This document shows, piece by piece, positions 1-8,446 of a DNA stretch of 20,940 nucleotides. The notes under the pieces are model-generated. The model saw only the letters and a list, made by a program, of their open reading frames with translations, did no database searches and was not told where the DNA came from. The stretch spans positions 1 to 20,940 of the forward strand of contig DASZXJ010000036.1 of the NCBI GenBank assembly GCA_035545895.1. Reading direction: 5' to 3'. Positions within the stretch are counted from its first letter, which is position 1. Every line of letters begins with the position of its first letter. The stretch is from DASZXJ01 sp035545895 (GTDB taxonomy: Bacteria > Planctomycetota > Phycisphaerae > Tepidisphaerales > Tepidisphaeraceae). The position numbers were made by a program, and so were the translations under genes.

Positions 1-166
1 TGAATCCGATCGAACCCTGCTGGTCAAAGGTCAAGCAGCAGGTGCGCAGCGCCGAACCGCGAACCGGCGCAGCACTGGGACTGGCCGCAGCCCACGGCTT
101 CGCCAGCGTCACGGCTGCCGATGCAAAGGGATGGTTCGAGAGAAATGCGGCTACTGTGTACACTGA
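1..166 (+). pseudogene. IS630 family transposase, C-terminal end, frameshifted
   Basis: Frame 3, open from the left edge, reads (L)NPIEPCWSKVKQQVR, then a region ending AADAKGWF. This is the C-terminal part of a DDE_3 (IS630) transposase, and the Glu of NPIE is the third acidic catalytic residue. The family usually ends in GWF-xxx-CGYCVH-stop. Here KCGYCVH followed by TGA (164-166) is in frame 2, not frame 3, so there is a net 1-nt shift between about 137 and 146. In frame 3 translation instead runs on into the flanking gene to 407 and gives a meaningless chimera. The upstream part is outside the window, so the element could carry other defects. The frameshift is visible in the sequence; loss of activity is inference, since the last residues may be dispensable. 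Confidence 0.75.
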
Positions 167-180
167 CCTGAAAACCGCTC
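1..180 (+). mobile_element. Right end of an IS630-family insertion sequence
   Basis: The window opens inside an IS630/Tc1-type element. It holds the transposase C-terminus (to 166), then 14 nt ending CTGAAAACCGCTC that looks like the terminal inverted repeat, then TA at 181-182. IS630 elements insert at TA and duplicate it. Directly after this TA, frame 1 resumes as a DUF4082-like coding sequence (YIFTPKVNM...), so the element sits inside that gene. The left end is outside the window, so the matching terminal repeat and the second TA copy cannot be seen. The IS boundary at about 180 is inference from the TA rule and from where the host reading frame begins. Confidence 0.72.
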
Positions 181-204
181 TATATCTTCACGCCCAAGGT
201 CAAC

Positions 205-2877
205 ATGCTGGTGACCTCGATACGCAGTTATTTTGGTTCGAAGGTGTCGATTTGGACCAATACCGGAACGCTGGTCGTCAGCCAGGACGTCTCGGGCCCG
301 AACGGCTCGTGGACCGAAACACAATTGGCCCAGCCCGTACTTTTGACCGCCAATACCGCGTATCGTCTGGTGGACTACACCAATGGCGAAACGGCATATT
401 ATGGTGACCGGACCACTCAGTCGTCGCTCGTCACGGTCGGCCAAACGCTGGAATTCCCGGGCGATCGCTTCCCGTCGATCACCGACAACCGGTTCTGGAT
501 GGTGGATCTACGCGGGGATTTCGGGACGTTTTCGACCATTACAACCAATCCAACCATGGCGACGTTTGTCAACGGTGTCTGGAACGGTTCGGTCGCGGTG
601 GGACAGATCGTCAGCAACATGCGGTTGCGCGTTGATGCAGCAGGCGGGATGGGTGGTGAAAGCAATTTGTTTAACGTTGTCACGGGAACGCCCACACCGC
701 AGATGCCCGCTCTTCTTGCCGTCAGTGATTCGGGGCGGTTTGACAATGATTTAATTACGAACCTGAATAATTCCGGCACGACCAAGAAATTGCAATTCTC
801 CGTCGGCGGCACGGTACCGGGAGCCAAAGTCGATATCATTCGAAACGGCGCAATCATCGGGACGGCAACGGCTGACGATACAACAACCATCGTTACCACC
901 AATGGCACGACATTTTTGCCGGATGGCAATCAATCTTTCTTATCACGACAGACTATCGGGGTGAACCCATCGCTGGATTCGGCGGCGACGGTTGTTGTCA
1001 TTGATACTGCGGCACCCGGCGCGCCAAGCTCGTTGGATCTGCAAGCCGCCAGCGATTCGAGCGTCAGTTCCAGCGACAATTTCACGAAGAACCGATCGCT
1101 GGGATTTGACCTGTTTGCCAGCGAGCCGGGGATTTTGCGGATGGAGTATGATGGTTCAAACGGCACAGGGCCGCGAATTCGAATCAATTCAGCAGGAACT
1201 TACAGCCAGAACCTTGGCACTCTTACGACCGGTTTTCTGGGGACGCAAACTTATGCAGCAGCCAGCCAGCCTGAAATGGTCGCGACCGGGGACATCAACA
1301 ACGACGGCTTCGCCGATGTGATTGTGGATAATTTCTCCGCAGGTTCGTTGTTTATTTATCTGGCCAATCCGGACGGGACATTGCAGGCGCCAACCAGCCT
1401 GTCGCCGCCCAGCGCGCCGGCCCAGCCTGTGCTGGCGGATTTCAACCATGACGGCAACTTGGACCTGGCGGTGAAGGGTACAACCATCGCGTTTTATCTG
1501 GGCAATGGTGACGGCACATTCCAGTCGCCTCTTAGTCTCGCCGGTGGATCAGGTTTTTACATCGCTGCCGCCGATGTGAATGGTGATAATGAATTGGACC
1601 TCGTTGCCAACGGCGGCGGATCAACCGTAAACGTATTTCTCGGCAACGGAAATGGCACGCTTCAGGCTCTGGTGACTTACACGGTGGGCAGTTCCCCGTT
1701 TGGCATTGCCGCGGCGGATTTGAATGGCGATGGCCGGCTTGACCTGGTGTGCGCCGATGCAGGCTCGAACAATATCTCGGTCTTGCTGGGCGCTACCGGG
1801 CCGCTGGCGGATGGAGAGCACACATTTTCAGCACAGATGGAAGACCTGGCGGGCAACAGGTCGCCGTTCAGCGATGTGTTGACCGTGACCATCGACAACG
1901 CGGCGCCCGCTGCGCCAACAGGACAATATATCTTTGAAACCGGGCCGGCTTTGAAATTGACGTTTGCCGAGCCGGTTGCGCTGGACAACAGCGCCTTGGT
2001 GCTCAGTGACCTGAGTCATGGAGGAACCGCGGGCACGGCCCTGGACCTGGCCAGTTCCTTCGCGACGTTTACCTTTACAGCGCCCAACGGAATTCTGCCG
2101 GATGGTAATTACCATGCGCACATCGCAGCCGGCGCTTTTTCCGATCTGGCAGGGAATGCCTCGACCGATGAGTTCGATTTCGATTTTTACGTCCTGGGCG
2201 GCGATGCCAACCGGGATCGCACGGTCGATCTGAGCGATATGATCATGTTTGCCGACAACTGGTTCACCAGCGGCAAAACGTTTTCGCAAGGCGATTTCAA
2301 CTACGATGGAACCGTCAATGCCAAGGATCTGACGATCGTTGCCCACAACTGGCAGGTGACTCTGGATGCTCCAGCGACACCGGCAGCCCCGAACCTATCG
2401 CTGGTTGCGATCGTGTCCACCGCGCCTGTGAATGCGCCGGCGCCGAACGTTGTTGAGCAGCCGCCCGCGGCGGCGTCCAAGGCGGAACAACCGGCTCAGG
2501 CATCGCCGCCGGTCATTGCTCAGCCGGCAATTCTCGCGGAGATTCCCAAGCCTGTTTCACAGCCCGCAGCCCCGCAGCCCATCGTTCAGCCGCCGGTAAT
2601 TCCGCTCGTGCAAAAGCCGGTTCAAAAACCGGTTGTTGTCGCGGCCGTGAAGCACACGACCATCAAACCCGCAGTCAAAAAGCCGGCTGTTCAAACCGTA
2701 AAGAAAGCCGCCGTAAAGCCGATCGTGAAAAAAACGGCGGTTGCGAAGGCGTCAAAGCAAAAGAAGAGATCAACGAACGCAATCGCGACGTTGCACGCTC
2801 CGCCGGCGGTGAAGGTGAAGAAGTCCATTGCAGGTTCCGCACGCAATGGGCTGCTTGGCTTACTGCCGGGCAAGTGA
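205..2877 (+). CDS. Secreted DUF4082 / Ig-like / FG-GAP / dockerin protein, 5' end lost to IS insertion
   Basis: The reading frame is open from 172, after the in-frame TGA at 169-171, and the first ATG is at 205. Homology-like sequence already starts at about 181 (YIFTPKVNMLVTSIRSYFGS), so ATG 205 is internal and the true N-terminus with its signal peptide is missing. Residues from ATG 205: DUF4082-like about 1-105; linker and Ig-like segments about 115-340; four FG-GAP/VCBS units about 357-530 with Ca-binding DxNxDG loops (DINNDGFAD, DFNHDGNLD, DVNGDNELD, DLNGDGRLD); the rest of an Ig-like domain 533-567 (LADGEHTFSAQMEDLAGN); another beta domain 572-662; dockerin-like EF-hand pair 666-716; a Pro/Ala-rich stretch 721-800; a Lys-rich end 803-890. 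Expected role: extracellular or surface adhesion or scaffolding; substrate unknown. The present ORF would lack an export signal and is probably non-functional unless the missing part is joined outside the window. Its 3' end overlaps the opposing amidohydrolase gene by 18 bp. Confidence 0.8.
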   Translation: MLVTSIRSYFGSKVSIWTNTGTLVVSQDVSGPNGSWTETQLAQPVLLTANTAYRLVDYTNGETAYYGDRTTQSSLVTVGQTLEFPGDRFPSITDNRFWMVDLRGDFGTFSTITTNPTMATFVNGVWNGSVAVGQIVSNMRLRVDAAGGMGGESNLFNVVTGTPTPQMPALLAVSDSGRFDNDLITNLNNSGTTKKLQFSVGGTVPGAKVDIIRNGAIIGTATADDTTTIVTTNGTTFLPDGNQSFLSRQTIGVNPSLDSAATVVVIDTAAPGAPSSLDLQAASDSSVSSSDNFTKNRSLGFDLFASEPGILRMEYDGSNGTGPRIRINSAGTYSQNLGTLTTGFLGTQTYAAASQPEMVATGDINNDGFADVIVDNFSAGSLFIYLANPDGTLQAPTSLSPPSAPAQPVLADFNHDGNLDLAVKGTTIAFYLGNGDGTFQSPLSLAGGSGFYIAAADVNGDNELDLVANGGGSTVNVFLGNGNGTLQALVTYTVGSSPFGIAAADLNGDGRLDLVCADAGSNNISVLLGATGPLADGEHTFSAQMEDLAGNRSPFSDVLTVTIDNAAPAAPTGQYIFETGPALKLTFAEPVALDNSALVLSDLSHGGTAGTALDLASSFATFTFTAPNGILPDGNYHAHIAAGAFSDLAGNASTDEFDFDFYVLGGDANRDRTVDLSDMIMFADNWFTSGKTFSQGDFNYDGTVNAKDLTIVAHNWQVTLDAPATPAAPNLSLVAIVSTAPVNAPAPNVVEQPPAAASKAEQPAQASPPVIAQPAILAEIPKPVSQPAAPQPIVQPPVIPLVQKPVQKPVVVAAVKHTTIKPAVKKPAVQTVKKAAVKPIVKKTAVAKASKQKKRSTNAIATLHAPPAVKVKKSIAGSARNGLLGLLPGK

Positions 2878-3891
2878 TTCGTCGAACATCATTCCCACGC
2901 GAGAGAGCAAATTCACGGCGTTGTCGTGATGGATCTTCTGGATCACATCGGCGGGCAAGGACAAGCCTCGCAAGGTCGGTTGCGCGTTTTCGGGAACATC
3001 CGGGTCGTAAATGGGGCTGGGACCCACAAAGTCGGTTTCCCACAATTTGCGGTGACACCAGAACCGGCTGGCGAGGAAATCGAAACCGCGATCATCGCCA
3101 CTGACCTGATCCGTGCCGAAGATAATCCGGTCCTGGTTGCGGATGAAAAATTCTCGCGATTCATTCCGATGCCTGGATATTTCGCGCACCATCCAGCGGG
3201 TGGCGCTGCAATCCAGAGATAAATTGGGGTAACGATCCAGCAAGCTTTGCAGGCGATTCAAATCTTCAGGATTGCCACCCATGTGCGCGCCGACCCAGGG
3301 ATTGCTTCCGACGCTGGCCAGGGCTTCTTCCCACATTTTGTAATGTTCTTCGCGCGTGCCGAATTTGTCCTTCTCGGCGTACTTGCCGTTGTACCACGTG
3401 TCGGGGTCGCCGACGTGGGTCATGACAATCATCCCGCGCTCGACGGCATGCCGGAGGATCTGGCGCATCTCCGGGCGGTCCAATCGCCATTTGCCCGACT
3501 GGATGGTTCGGGGGGCTTGGTGGAATTTAATGATTCTGCTGCCCAAATTGTAAAAAGCGTCGATCCTGCGGGCCCAGTCGTCGTATGTATTGTTCTGATC
3601 CCACTTCGGGACTGCGATAAAACGCAACCGGTCGCCCCAGTCGCGAATCAGGCCCTGAACCTCTTCCAGAGGGGTCATCGTGACGAACGCGTCGATCCCA
3701 TAATGTTTGGCGGCCTCAAACCAGCCATTGGCATGCCTGGCGGCAAGCAGGTGGCAGTGAAAATCGATGACCGCCCCCCGGACCGGAGGCCGGGGGAGTG
3801 GTTGTCTAAAATCCACGTTGGTCCGATTATGTTCCGGGGGCATTGCGGGGGGTGGGGAAGTTGTAACTGTTGTTGCCGTCATGGCGTCCAT
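2860..3891 (-). CDS. Amidohydrolase family (amidohydrolase-2) metal-dependent hydrolase
   Basis: The protein has 343 aa. Residues 1-38 are a Pro/Thr-rich low-complexity leader, and the TIM-barrel hydrolase follows. Visible metal-site residues typical of PF04909: the HxH pair in VIDFHCHL (H45, H47), H159 in VMTHVGD, H203 in GAHMGG and D261 in FGTD. K122 in IIKFH is at the strand that carries a bridging Lys in some relatives. This family contains decarboxylases and hydrolases (ACMSD-like, 2-pyrone-4,6-dicarboxylate lactonase-like), and I cannot assign the substrate. Two Met codons (3891 and 3882) could start it, and neither has a strong Shine-Dalgarno. The leader could be a poorly predicted start rather than real. 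The gene stands alone, convergent with the upstream dockerin gene. It is followed on the other side by a 246-nt spacer that also serves the divergent protease gene. Confidence 0.88.
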   Translation of the reverse strand: MDAMTATTVTTSPPPAMPPEHNRTNVDFRQPLPRPPVRGAVIDFHCHLLAARHANGWFEAAKHYGIDAFVTMTPLEEVQGLIRDWGDRLRFIAVPKWDQNNTYDDWARRIDAFYNLGSRIIKFHQAPRTIQSGKWRLDRPEMRQILRHAVERGMIVMTHVGDPDTWYNGKYAEKDKFGTREEHYKMWEEALASVGSNPWVGAHMGGNPEDLNRLQSLLDRYPNLSLDCSATRWMVREISRHRNESREFFIRNQDRIIFGTDQVSGDDRGFDFLASRFWCHRKLWETDFVGPSPIYDPDVPENAQPTLRGLSLPADVIQKIHHDNAVNLLSRVGMMFDESLARQ

Positions 3892-4051
3892 AAACTGGCG
3901 GTTGTTAATACCCTAAGCCTGTCGTCAGCGCTTGTCCATTTTCGGGCTCAATGGGCTGTTCCGTTAGACTGACAGGTGTCTTGCCGCCGATATGGAAAGA
4001 TGCGCAAACCCCTGCAGGTGCTGGGATTTCCATAAATGCTCCCTGCCGGGT

Positions 4052-4057
4052 TATAGT
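4052..4057 (+). promoter_or_regulatory. Candidate -10 box for the S8/S53-like protease gene
   Basis: TATAGT lies in the 3892-4164 spacer, about 110 nt upstream of ATG 4165. No convincing -35 hexamer is visible at 16-18 nt (TTTCCA is at 19). The same TATAGT hexamer is found before the gene at 13886. The rest of this spacer holds only a short CCTGCAGG palindrome and no ORF. Confidence 0.35.
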
Positions 4058-4164
4058 GATGGTCGGCGCGTCAAGATCGATCCCGGCGTAGCCCTCCGAA
4101 GCGGACGTTTTGAGGTGGAATCTTAGGACTTACTTCATTGGCTCGACAACAAACAGGTTTGCAC

Positions 4165-7107
4165 ATGCGTCAATACAGTCTGCCGAAGTTCAAATCCAAA
4201 CGCACCCGGGTCAACGCGTCATGCCGGCAGGCACTGGAGGGGCTTGAGTCCCGTTTGCTGCTCGCGAGCGCGCGCGACATTTTTAACGTCGGCCAGATTC
4301 CCGATACCCCTCCCACCAGCACCGTATTGACCGACACCAAGAATGGTCCGATGGCGAATACATCGCAGGACCTGATTACGCTGTATCTGGACTATCGCCG
4401 TTTCCGAAACGCCGGCGGCGTGGATGCCAACTATGTGCCGGGCGCAACGGTTTCCAACGCGCTTTCAATTTCAAAAGCCAAGGTCACAATCAATGTTCGC
4501 GGTCGCGGCACCCTGACGGAATTGACGGACTATATCAGGAGTGTCGGCGGACAGATTCTCTATCGCAACGGCAGTTTTGTTTCGATCGATGCGATTATTC
4601 CGATCGGCCAACTACATTCGATGGCGGTCGCACCAACCGTGGCAACGTTGAATTCGATCCTCTCGCCTTTGTTCCATCAAGCGGGCAGCGCGGATAACCA
4701 GGCAGATGAAGCAGAACTGGCGGATTTGGTGCGCAGCACCTATGGCTTGGACGGCACGGGCCTGAAGATCGGCGTGATTTCTGACAGCGTGAACCTGGTT
4801 GGAAACGGCGTCGCAGGATCGGTCGCCACCGGCGACTTGCCGTCCGATGGCGTGCAGATTGTCTCGGATCTCTCACAACTCGATCAATTTTTGACCGGCG
4901 GCGGTACTGACGAAGGCCGCGCCATGCTGGAACTCATCCACGATATCGCTCCAGGCGCCCAGCTTGCATTCGCCACCGCCGGCATCAGCCAGCAGGTCAT
5001 GGCCAACAACATCCACGCGTTGCGGGCGGCGGGATGCGACATCATCATCGATGATGTTGCATTTATGAATGAGCCGTTCTTTCAACCCGGCGTTATCGAT
5101 CAGGCGATCAGCGATGTGGTCGCGGATGGGGCGATTTATCTGACTGCCGCTGGCAACAACGGAGCTCAGGGGTTCGAAATCCCCACGACGTTTACCACGA
5201 TTGGGGCTTCCCAATTTCTTGATTTTGATACACGCACCTCGGTTGATACGAAAATGAAGGTCGATACGAGCGCCAGCGGACCGTTGTTGATCCAATGGGA
5301 TAATCCATACAACGGAATTGCCGGCAACGTCTCGACCGATCTTGACGTTTATATCTTTGACGCGAATCATCCGACGCGGCTGATTGCCTCGGCGACAAGC
5401 AACAATATCCGCACGGGCATTCCCGAAGAAGTGGTGAATGTACCGGCTGGAAGTTTTCTTATTCAGGTTCAAGTCGCGGATCGGATCAGCGGCAAGGCGC
5501 TGCCGACTCGTTTCAGAATGGTTCTGGCTAATAATAATGCGACTTCGTCCAATAATTTTTTCCCGTACGACCCCGGGACTTTTTCATCAATTTTTGGGCA
5601 TAACGGCAGTCCGTACGCCATCAGTGTGGGAGCCGTCGCGTTTTTTAATGCGCCACCGTTTTCAGATGCGATTCCGATTATCAGCGAGGCTTCCAGTTCG
5701 GTTGGAACCACGACGCAAATATTCGATTCCAGCGGCAATCGCCTGCCCGCGCCGGCTATCCTTCAAAGGCCGGATATTTCCGGCATCGATGGATCGAACA
5801 ATACGGTCGTCGGTATCGATGACGAAAACGATCCTGACGTGGTCTTCCCCAATTTCTTCGGCACCAGCGCTGCGGCACCGAATGTTGGCGCGGTCGTTGC
5901 TTTGCTTTTGCAGGCAGCCCCGGGTTCCACGCAGCAGCAGATTCTGGACGCGCTGAAATCCACCGCCACGCCATTGAATGGGACCGGCGCCGGCGTCTAC
6001 GATACACAGGGTGGATTTGGTCTGGTCAACGCGTTGGCAGCGGTTGAAAAATTTGTCGCCGCGCCGACTGTTCAAATCCTGCCGCTTGCGGCAAATCCGG
6101 CTGTTGGATCGGTCAAGCAGATCACCGTCAAATTCAGTCAACAGGTCACCGGATTCACCTCATCGGATATTATTCTAAGCTTCGAAGGCGGACCCAACCT
6201 GATTACAGGAACGAATAAACCGATTTCGAACGATGGCGGGCAGACCTGGATCATTCCAAATCTCAGCGGCATTACGAGCACCCCCGGCTCGTATGAACTT
6301 CAGATCAACAACGATGATGGACTGATTCAAAACGCCAGCGGTACGCCGCTGGAAACTTCGGCGTCGCTCGATTTCAGCGTCGTTGCGACGCCGGGCATTC
6401 CAGCGGTTCCGGCGGCCGTGGCGCTGAAAGTTTTGTCGGAAACCTCCGTGCGCATCCGATGGACCGAGGCATCGAGCTTCGCTTCCGGATACGTCGTGCA
6501 GCGCGCCGATGATGCGAACTTCACGACGCGCGTGAAGACGATCAACATCACGAGCAATACACTGGTCGCCACCGATACCGACCCAACCATCACCGGCAAG
6601 CGGGTCTATTATCGTGTGCGCGCCTACAACGCATTTGGGCAGACTTCGGCCTACTCGGCAGCGGCGTTCATCACCATGCCTTCGCCGGGCGAAGTCGTGC
6701 TGGACAACGATTCAGTCACGGGCGTGACGATCAGTGGAACGTGGCAAACGTTGTCAGCGGGAACGGGATTCCTGAACGGCAACTACCTTGATGACCTGAA
6801 CGCCAACAAGGGTTCGGACAGCGTTCGCTATACGCCGACGATCAGCAAGGAGGGGGATTATTACGTCTACGCCCGTTGGGTTCGCAGCGCCAACAACGCA
6901 ACCAACACGCCGATCGATATCTTCTCCGCCGGCGGCAAAAAGACGATCACGGTCAATCAGCGCACCACCGGCGGCGGTGGATGGGTGCTGCTCGGCAAAT
7001 TCCATTTCAAGGCTGGAACCCTGGGTTCGGTTTTGATCCGAAACAGCGGCACCAATGGCCATGTGGTGGCGGATGGCGTGCGGTTCCTCTCGGCAACAGG
7101 TACATAG
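4165..7107 (+). CDS. Exported S8/S53-like serine peptidase with Fn3 and golvesin-type C-terminal domains
   Basis: The frame is open from TTG 4138. I prefer ATG 4165 (980 aa), which keeps the short basic leader and the planctomycetal export signature LEGLESRLLLAS. Residues below count from TTG 4138 (subtract 9 for the ATG). Peptidase core about 205-640: Asp216 in IGVISDS; Glu259 in GGTDEGRAMLELIHDIAPGA, where subtilisins have the catalytic His of HGT; oxyanion-type LTAAGNNG near 336-342; Ser577 in FGTSAAAP. A D-E-S set resembles sedolisin-type (S53-like) members of the S8/S53 clan. An inserted beta region at about 355-465 (QWDNPY...DLDVYIFD) resembles a PPC-like domain. C-terminal domains: Big-like 643-748, fibronectin type III about 755-848, golvesin/xanthan-lyase-type domain about 855-987 (VVLDNDS...GDYYVYARW...VADGVRF). 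Role: secreted degradation of extracellular protein (inference). No TM anchor or dockerin is visible. Confidence 0.88.
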   Translation: MRQYSLPKFKSKRTRVNASCRQALEGLESRLLLASARDIFNVGQIPDTPPTSTVLTDTKNGPMANTSQDLITLYLDYRRFRNAGGVDANYVPGATVSNALSISKAKVTINVRGRGTLTELTDYIRSVGGQILYRNGSFVSIDAIIPIGQLHSMAVAPTVATLNSILSPLFHQAGSADNQADEAELADLVRSTYGLDGTGLKIGVISDSVNLVGNGVAGSVATGDLPSDGVQIVSDLSQLDQFLTGGGTDEGRAMLELIHDIAPGAQLAFATAGISQQVMANNIHALRAAGCDIIIDDVAFMNEPFFQPGVIDQAISDVVADGAIYLTAAGNNGAQGFEIPTTFTTIGASQFLDFDTRTSVDTKMKVDTSASGPLLIQWDNPYNGIAGNVSTDLDVYIFDANHPTRLIASATSNNIRTGIPEEVVNVPAGSFLIQVQVADRISGKALPTRFRMVLANNNATSSNNFFPYDPGTFSSIFGHNGSPYAISVGAVAFFNAPPFSDAIPIISEASSSVGTTTQIFDSSGNRLPAPAILQRPDISGIDGSNNTVVGIDDENDPDVVFPNFFGTSAAAPNVGAVVALLLQAAPGSTQQQILDALKSTATPLNGTGAGVYDTQGGFGLVNALAAVEKFVAAPTVQILPLAANPAVGSVKQITVKFSQQVTGFTSSDIILSFEGGPNLITGTNKPISNDGGQTWIIPNLSGITSTPGSYELQINNDDGLIQNASGTPLETSASLDFSVVATPGIPAVPAAVALKVLSETSVRIRWTEASSFASGYVVQRADDANFTTRVKTINITSNTLVATDTDPTITGKRVYYRVRAYNAFGQTSAYSAAAFITMPSPGEVVLDNDSVTGVTISGTWQTLSAGTGFLNGNYLDDLNANKGSDSVRYTPTISKEGDYYVYARWVRSANNATNTPIDIFSAGGKKTITVNQRTTGGGGWVLLGKFHFKAGTLGSVLIRNSGTNGHVVADGVRFLSATGT

Positions 7108-7124
7108 GATTCATAATCGAATAG

Positions 7125-7165
7125 CTGGCGGCTAATAGCCGCCAGTCGGGCAGACGTTGTCTGCC
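7125..7165. terminator. Tandem hairpins downstream of the protease gene
   Basis: Two perfect hairpins follow the stop at 7107. The first is CTGGCGGCT-AAT-AGCCGCCAG (7125-7145), a 9-bp stem. The second is GGCAGAC-GTT-GTCTGCC (7149-7165), a 7-bp stem. A third, imperfect stem (CGGCTGT/ACAACCG) lies just beyond, with one C-A mismatch. No T-run follows, so these may be a transcription end, an mRNA-stabilising structure or a REP-like repeat. The remaining spacer to 7421 holds the palindrome at 7325-7339. Confidence 0.5.
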
Positions 7166-7324
7166 GGCTGTTAGGGGACAACCGTTTCTCCTTGCATTAC
7201 AGATCAATTCCCTGCAAAATGGGCGAAGTTCAGCTCGCGAGAGTTGGACGTCAATCGAACTCAAACGGCCACGGCCGGTAAACCGATGTACACAACGACG
7301 ACGAAGCCGACGACGCTCAAGTGA

Positions 7325-7339
7325 CCCGAAATTTTCGGG
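7325..7339. promoter_or_regulatory. 15-nt perfect palindrome upstream of asd
   Basis: CCCGAAA-T-TTTCGGG lies 82 nt before the asd start codon. It could be an operator, or a short stem with no loop room as RNA. There is no evidence for the binding protein. Confidence 0.3.
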
Positions 7340-7421
7340 ATTCACCAGAGCATCGTCCGCCAAGCGTCTTCGTGTGAATCGGTTTGTCGTCTGTGGTTTT
7401 TTCTTTTTCAGGAGCCTTGTC

Positions 7422-8423
7422 ATGTCCTTCAACGTTGCCATTGTCGGCGCCACCGGCGCTGTGGGGCAGGAATTTCTTACCGTTCTTGCTGAACGCAAAT
7501 TTCCCATCGGCGGGCTGAAGCTTCTGGCCTCGGCGCGCAGCGCGGATAAAACGGTGGAGTTCGCCGGCAAAACGTACACGGTTGAAGAGCTGACCAGGGA
7601 TAGCTTCAAGGGCATTCAGTTTGCGTTTTTCTCCGCAGGCGGAAGCATCAGCAAGGAATTCGCGTCCGCCGCTGTACAGGCGGGCGCCGTTGTCATCGAC
7701 AACACCAGTGCGTTCCGCATGAAGGAAGGCGTGCCGCTGGTCGTTCCCGAGGTAAATCCCGAGCAGATCAAAAAGCACAACGGACTGATCGCCAATCCCA
7801 ATTGCTCGACGATTATCATGAACGTGCCGGTCTGGCCGCTGCACAAGCAGTTCAAGGTGAAGCGAGCCATCATCAGCACCTATCAGGCCGTCAGCGGCGC
7901 CGGCGCGTGGGGTTTGTATGAGCTTGAACAACAGATCAAGGATTACGCCGCTGGCAAGCCGGTGAAGAAGGAAAAGTTCCCGCATCAGATCGTCAACAAT
8001 CTGTTCTCCCACAATTCGAAGGTGGCCGACAACGGCTACAACGAGGAGGAGAACAAGATGGTGAACGAGACACGCAAGATATTCGGCGATCCAAGGATCA
8101 TGATTACCGCCACCTGCGTGCGCGTGCCGGTGCCCCGTGCGCATTGCGAATCGATCAATCTCGAATTCGAGCGGCCCATCACGCCGCAGATCGCGCGGGA
8201 GATTTTAAGTCATTCGCCCGGAGTAAAGATCGTTGATGACGTGGCAGCGAACCATTTCCCCATGCCGCAGGAGGCGTCGCATCAGGATGATGTGCTGGTC
8301 GGGCGAATTCGCCAGGATATCTCCCGTGACGATGGCCGGGGACTGGATATCTTTGTCAGCGGCGACCAGATCCGTAAAGGCGCCGCCAGCAACGCGGTGC
8401 AGATCGCAGAGAAGATGATCTAA
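7422..8423 (+). CDS. asd: Aspartate-semialdehyde dehydrogenase
   Basis: The enzyme reduces L-aspartyl-4-phosphate to L-aspartate-4-semialdehyde with NADPH, the branch point to lysine/diaminopimelate, threonine and methionine. The start at ATG 7422 is fixed by AGGAG at 7410-7414 with a 7-nt gap and by MSFNVAIVGATGAVG; the frame is open 16 codons further upstream but without support. The protein has 333 aa, a normal length. NADP-binding GATGAVG is at residues 9-15, the active-site Cys128 is in NPNCST, Q155 is in STYQAVSGAG, and the base His241 is in RVPVPRAHCES. The C-terminal RKGAASNAVQIAE motif is present. It is a single gene with its own spacer upstream and a strong hairpin downstream. I see nothing abnormal. 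Confidence 0.97.
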   Translation: MSFNVAIVGATGAVGQEFLTVLAERKFPIGGLKLLASARSADKTVEFAGKTYTVEELTRDSFKGIQFAFFSAGGSISKEFASAAVQAGAVVIDNTSAFRMKEGVPLVVPEVNPEQIKKHNGLIANPNCSTIIMNVPVWPLHKQFKVKRAIISTYQAVSGAGAWGLYELEQQIKDYAAGKPVKKEKFPHQIVNNLFSHNSKVADNGYNEEENKMVNETRKIFGDPRIMITATCVRVPVPRAHCESINLEFERPITPQIAREILSHSPGVKIVDDVAANHFPMPQEASHQDDVLVGRIRQDISRDDGRGLDIFVSGDQIRKGAASNAVQIAEKMI

Positions 8424-8446
8424 CTTGCTTTGGAGATGAATCTCTT

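Noticed and set aside
42..407. 121-codon plus-strand ORF
   Set aside because: Its start is real transposase sequence, but after the frameshift it runs into the interrupted host gene in the wrong frame, so it is a chimera and not one gene.
3247..3972. 241-codon ORF on the plus strand
   Set aside because: Antisense to the amidohydrolase; no motif or supported start, and it runs past that gene's start into the spacer.
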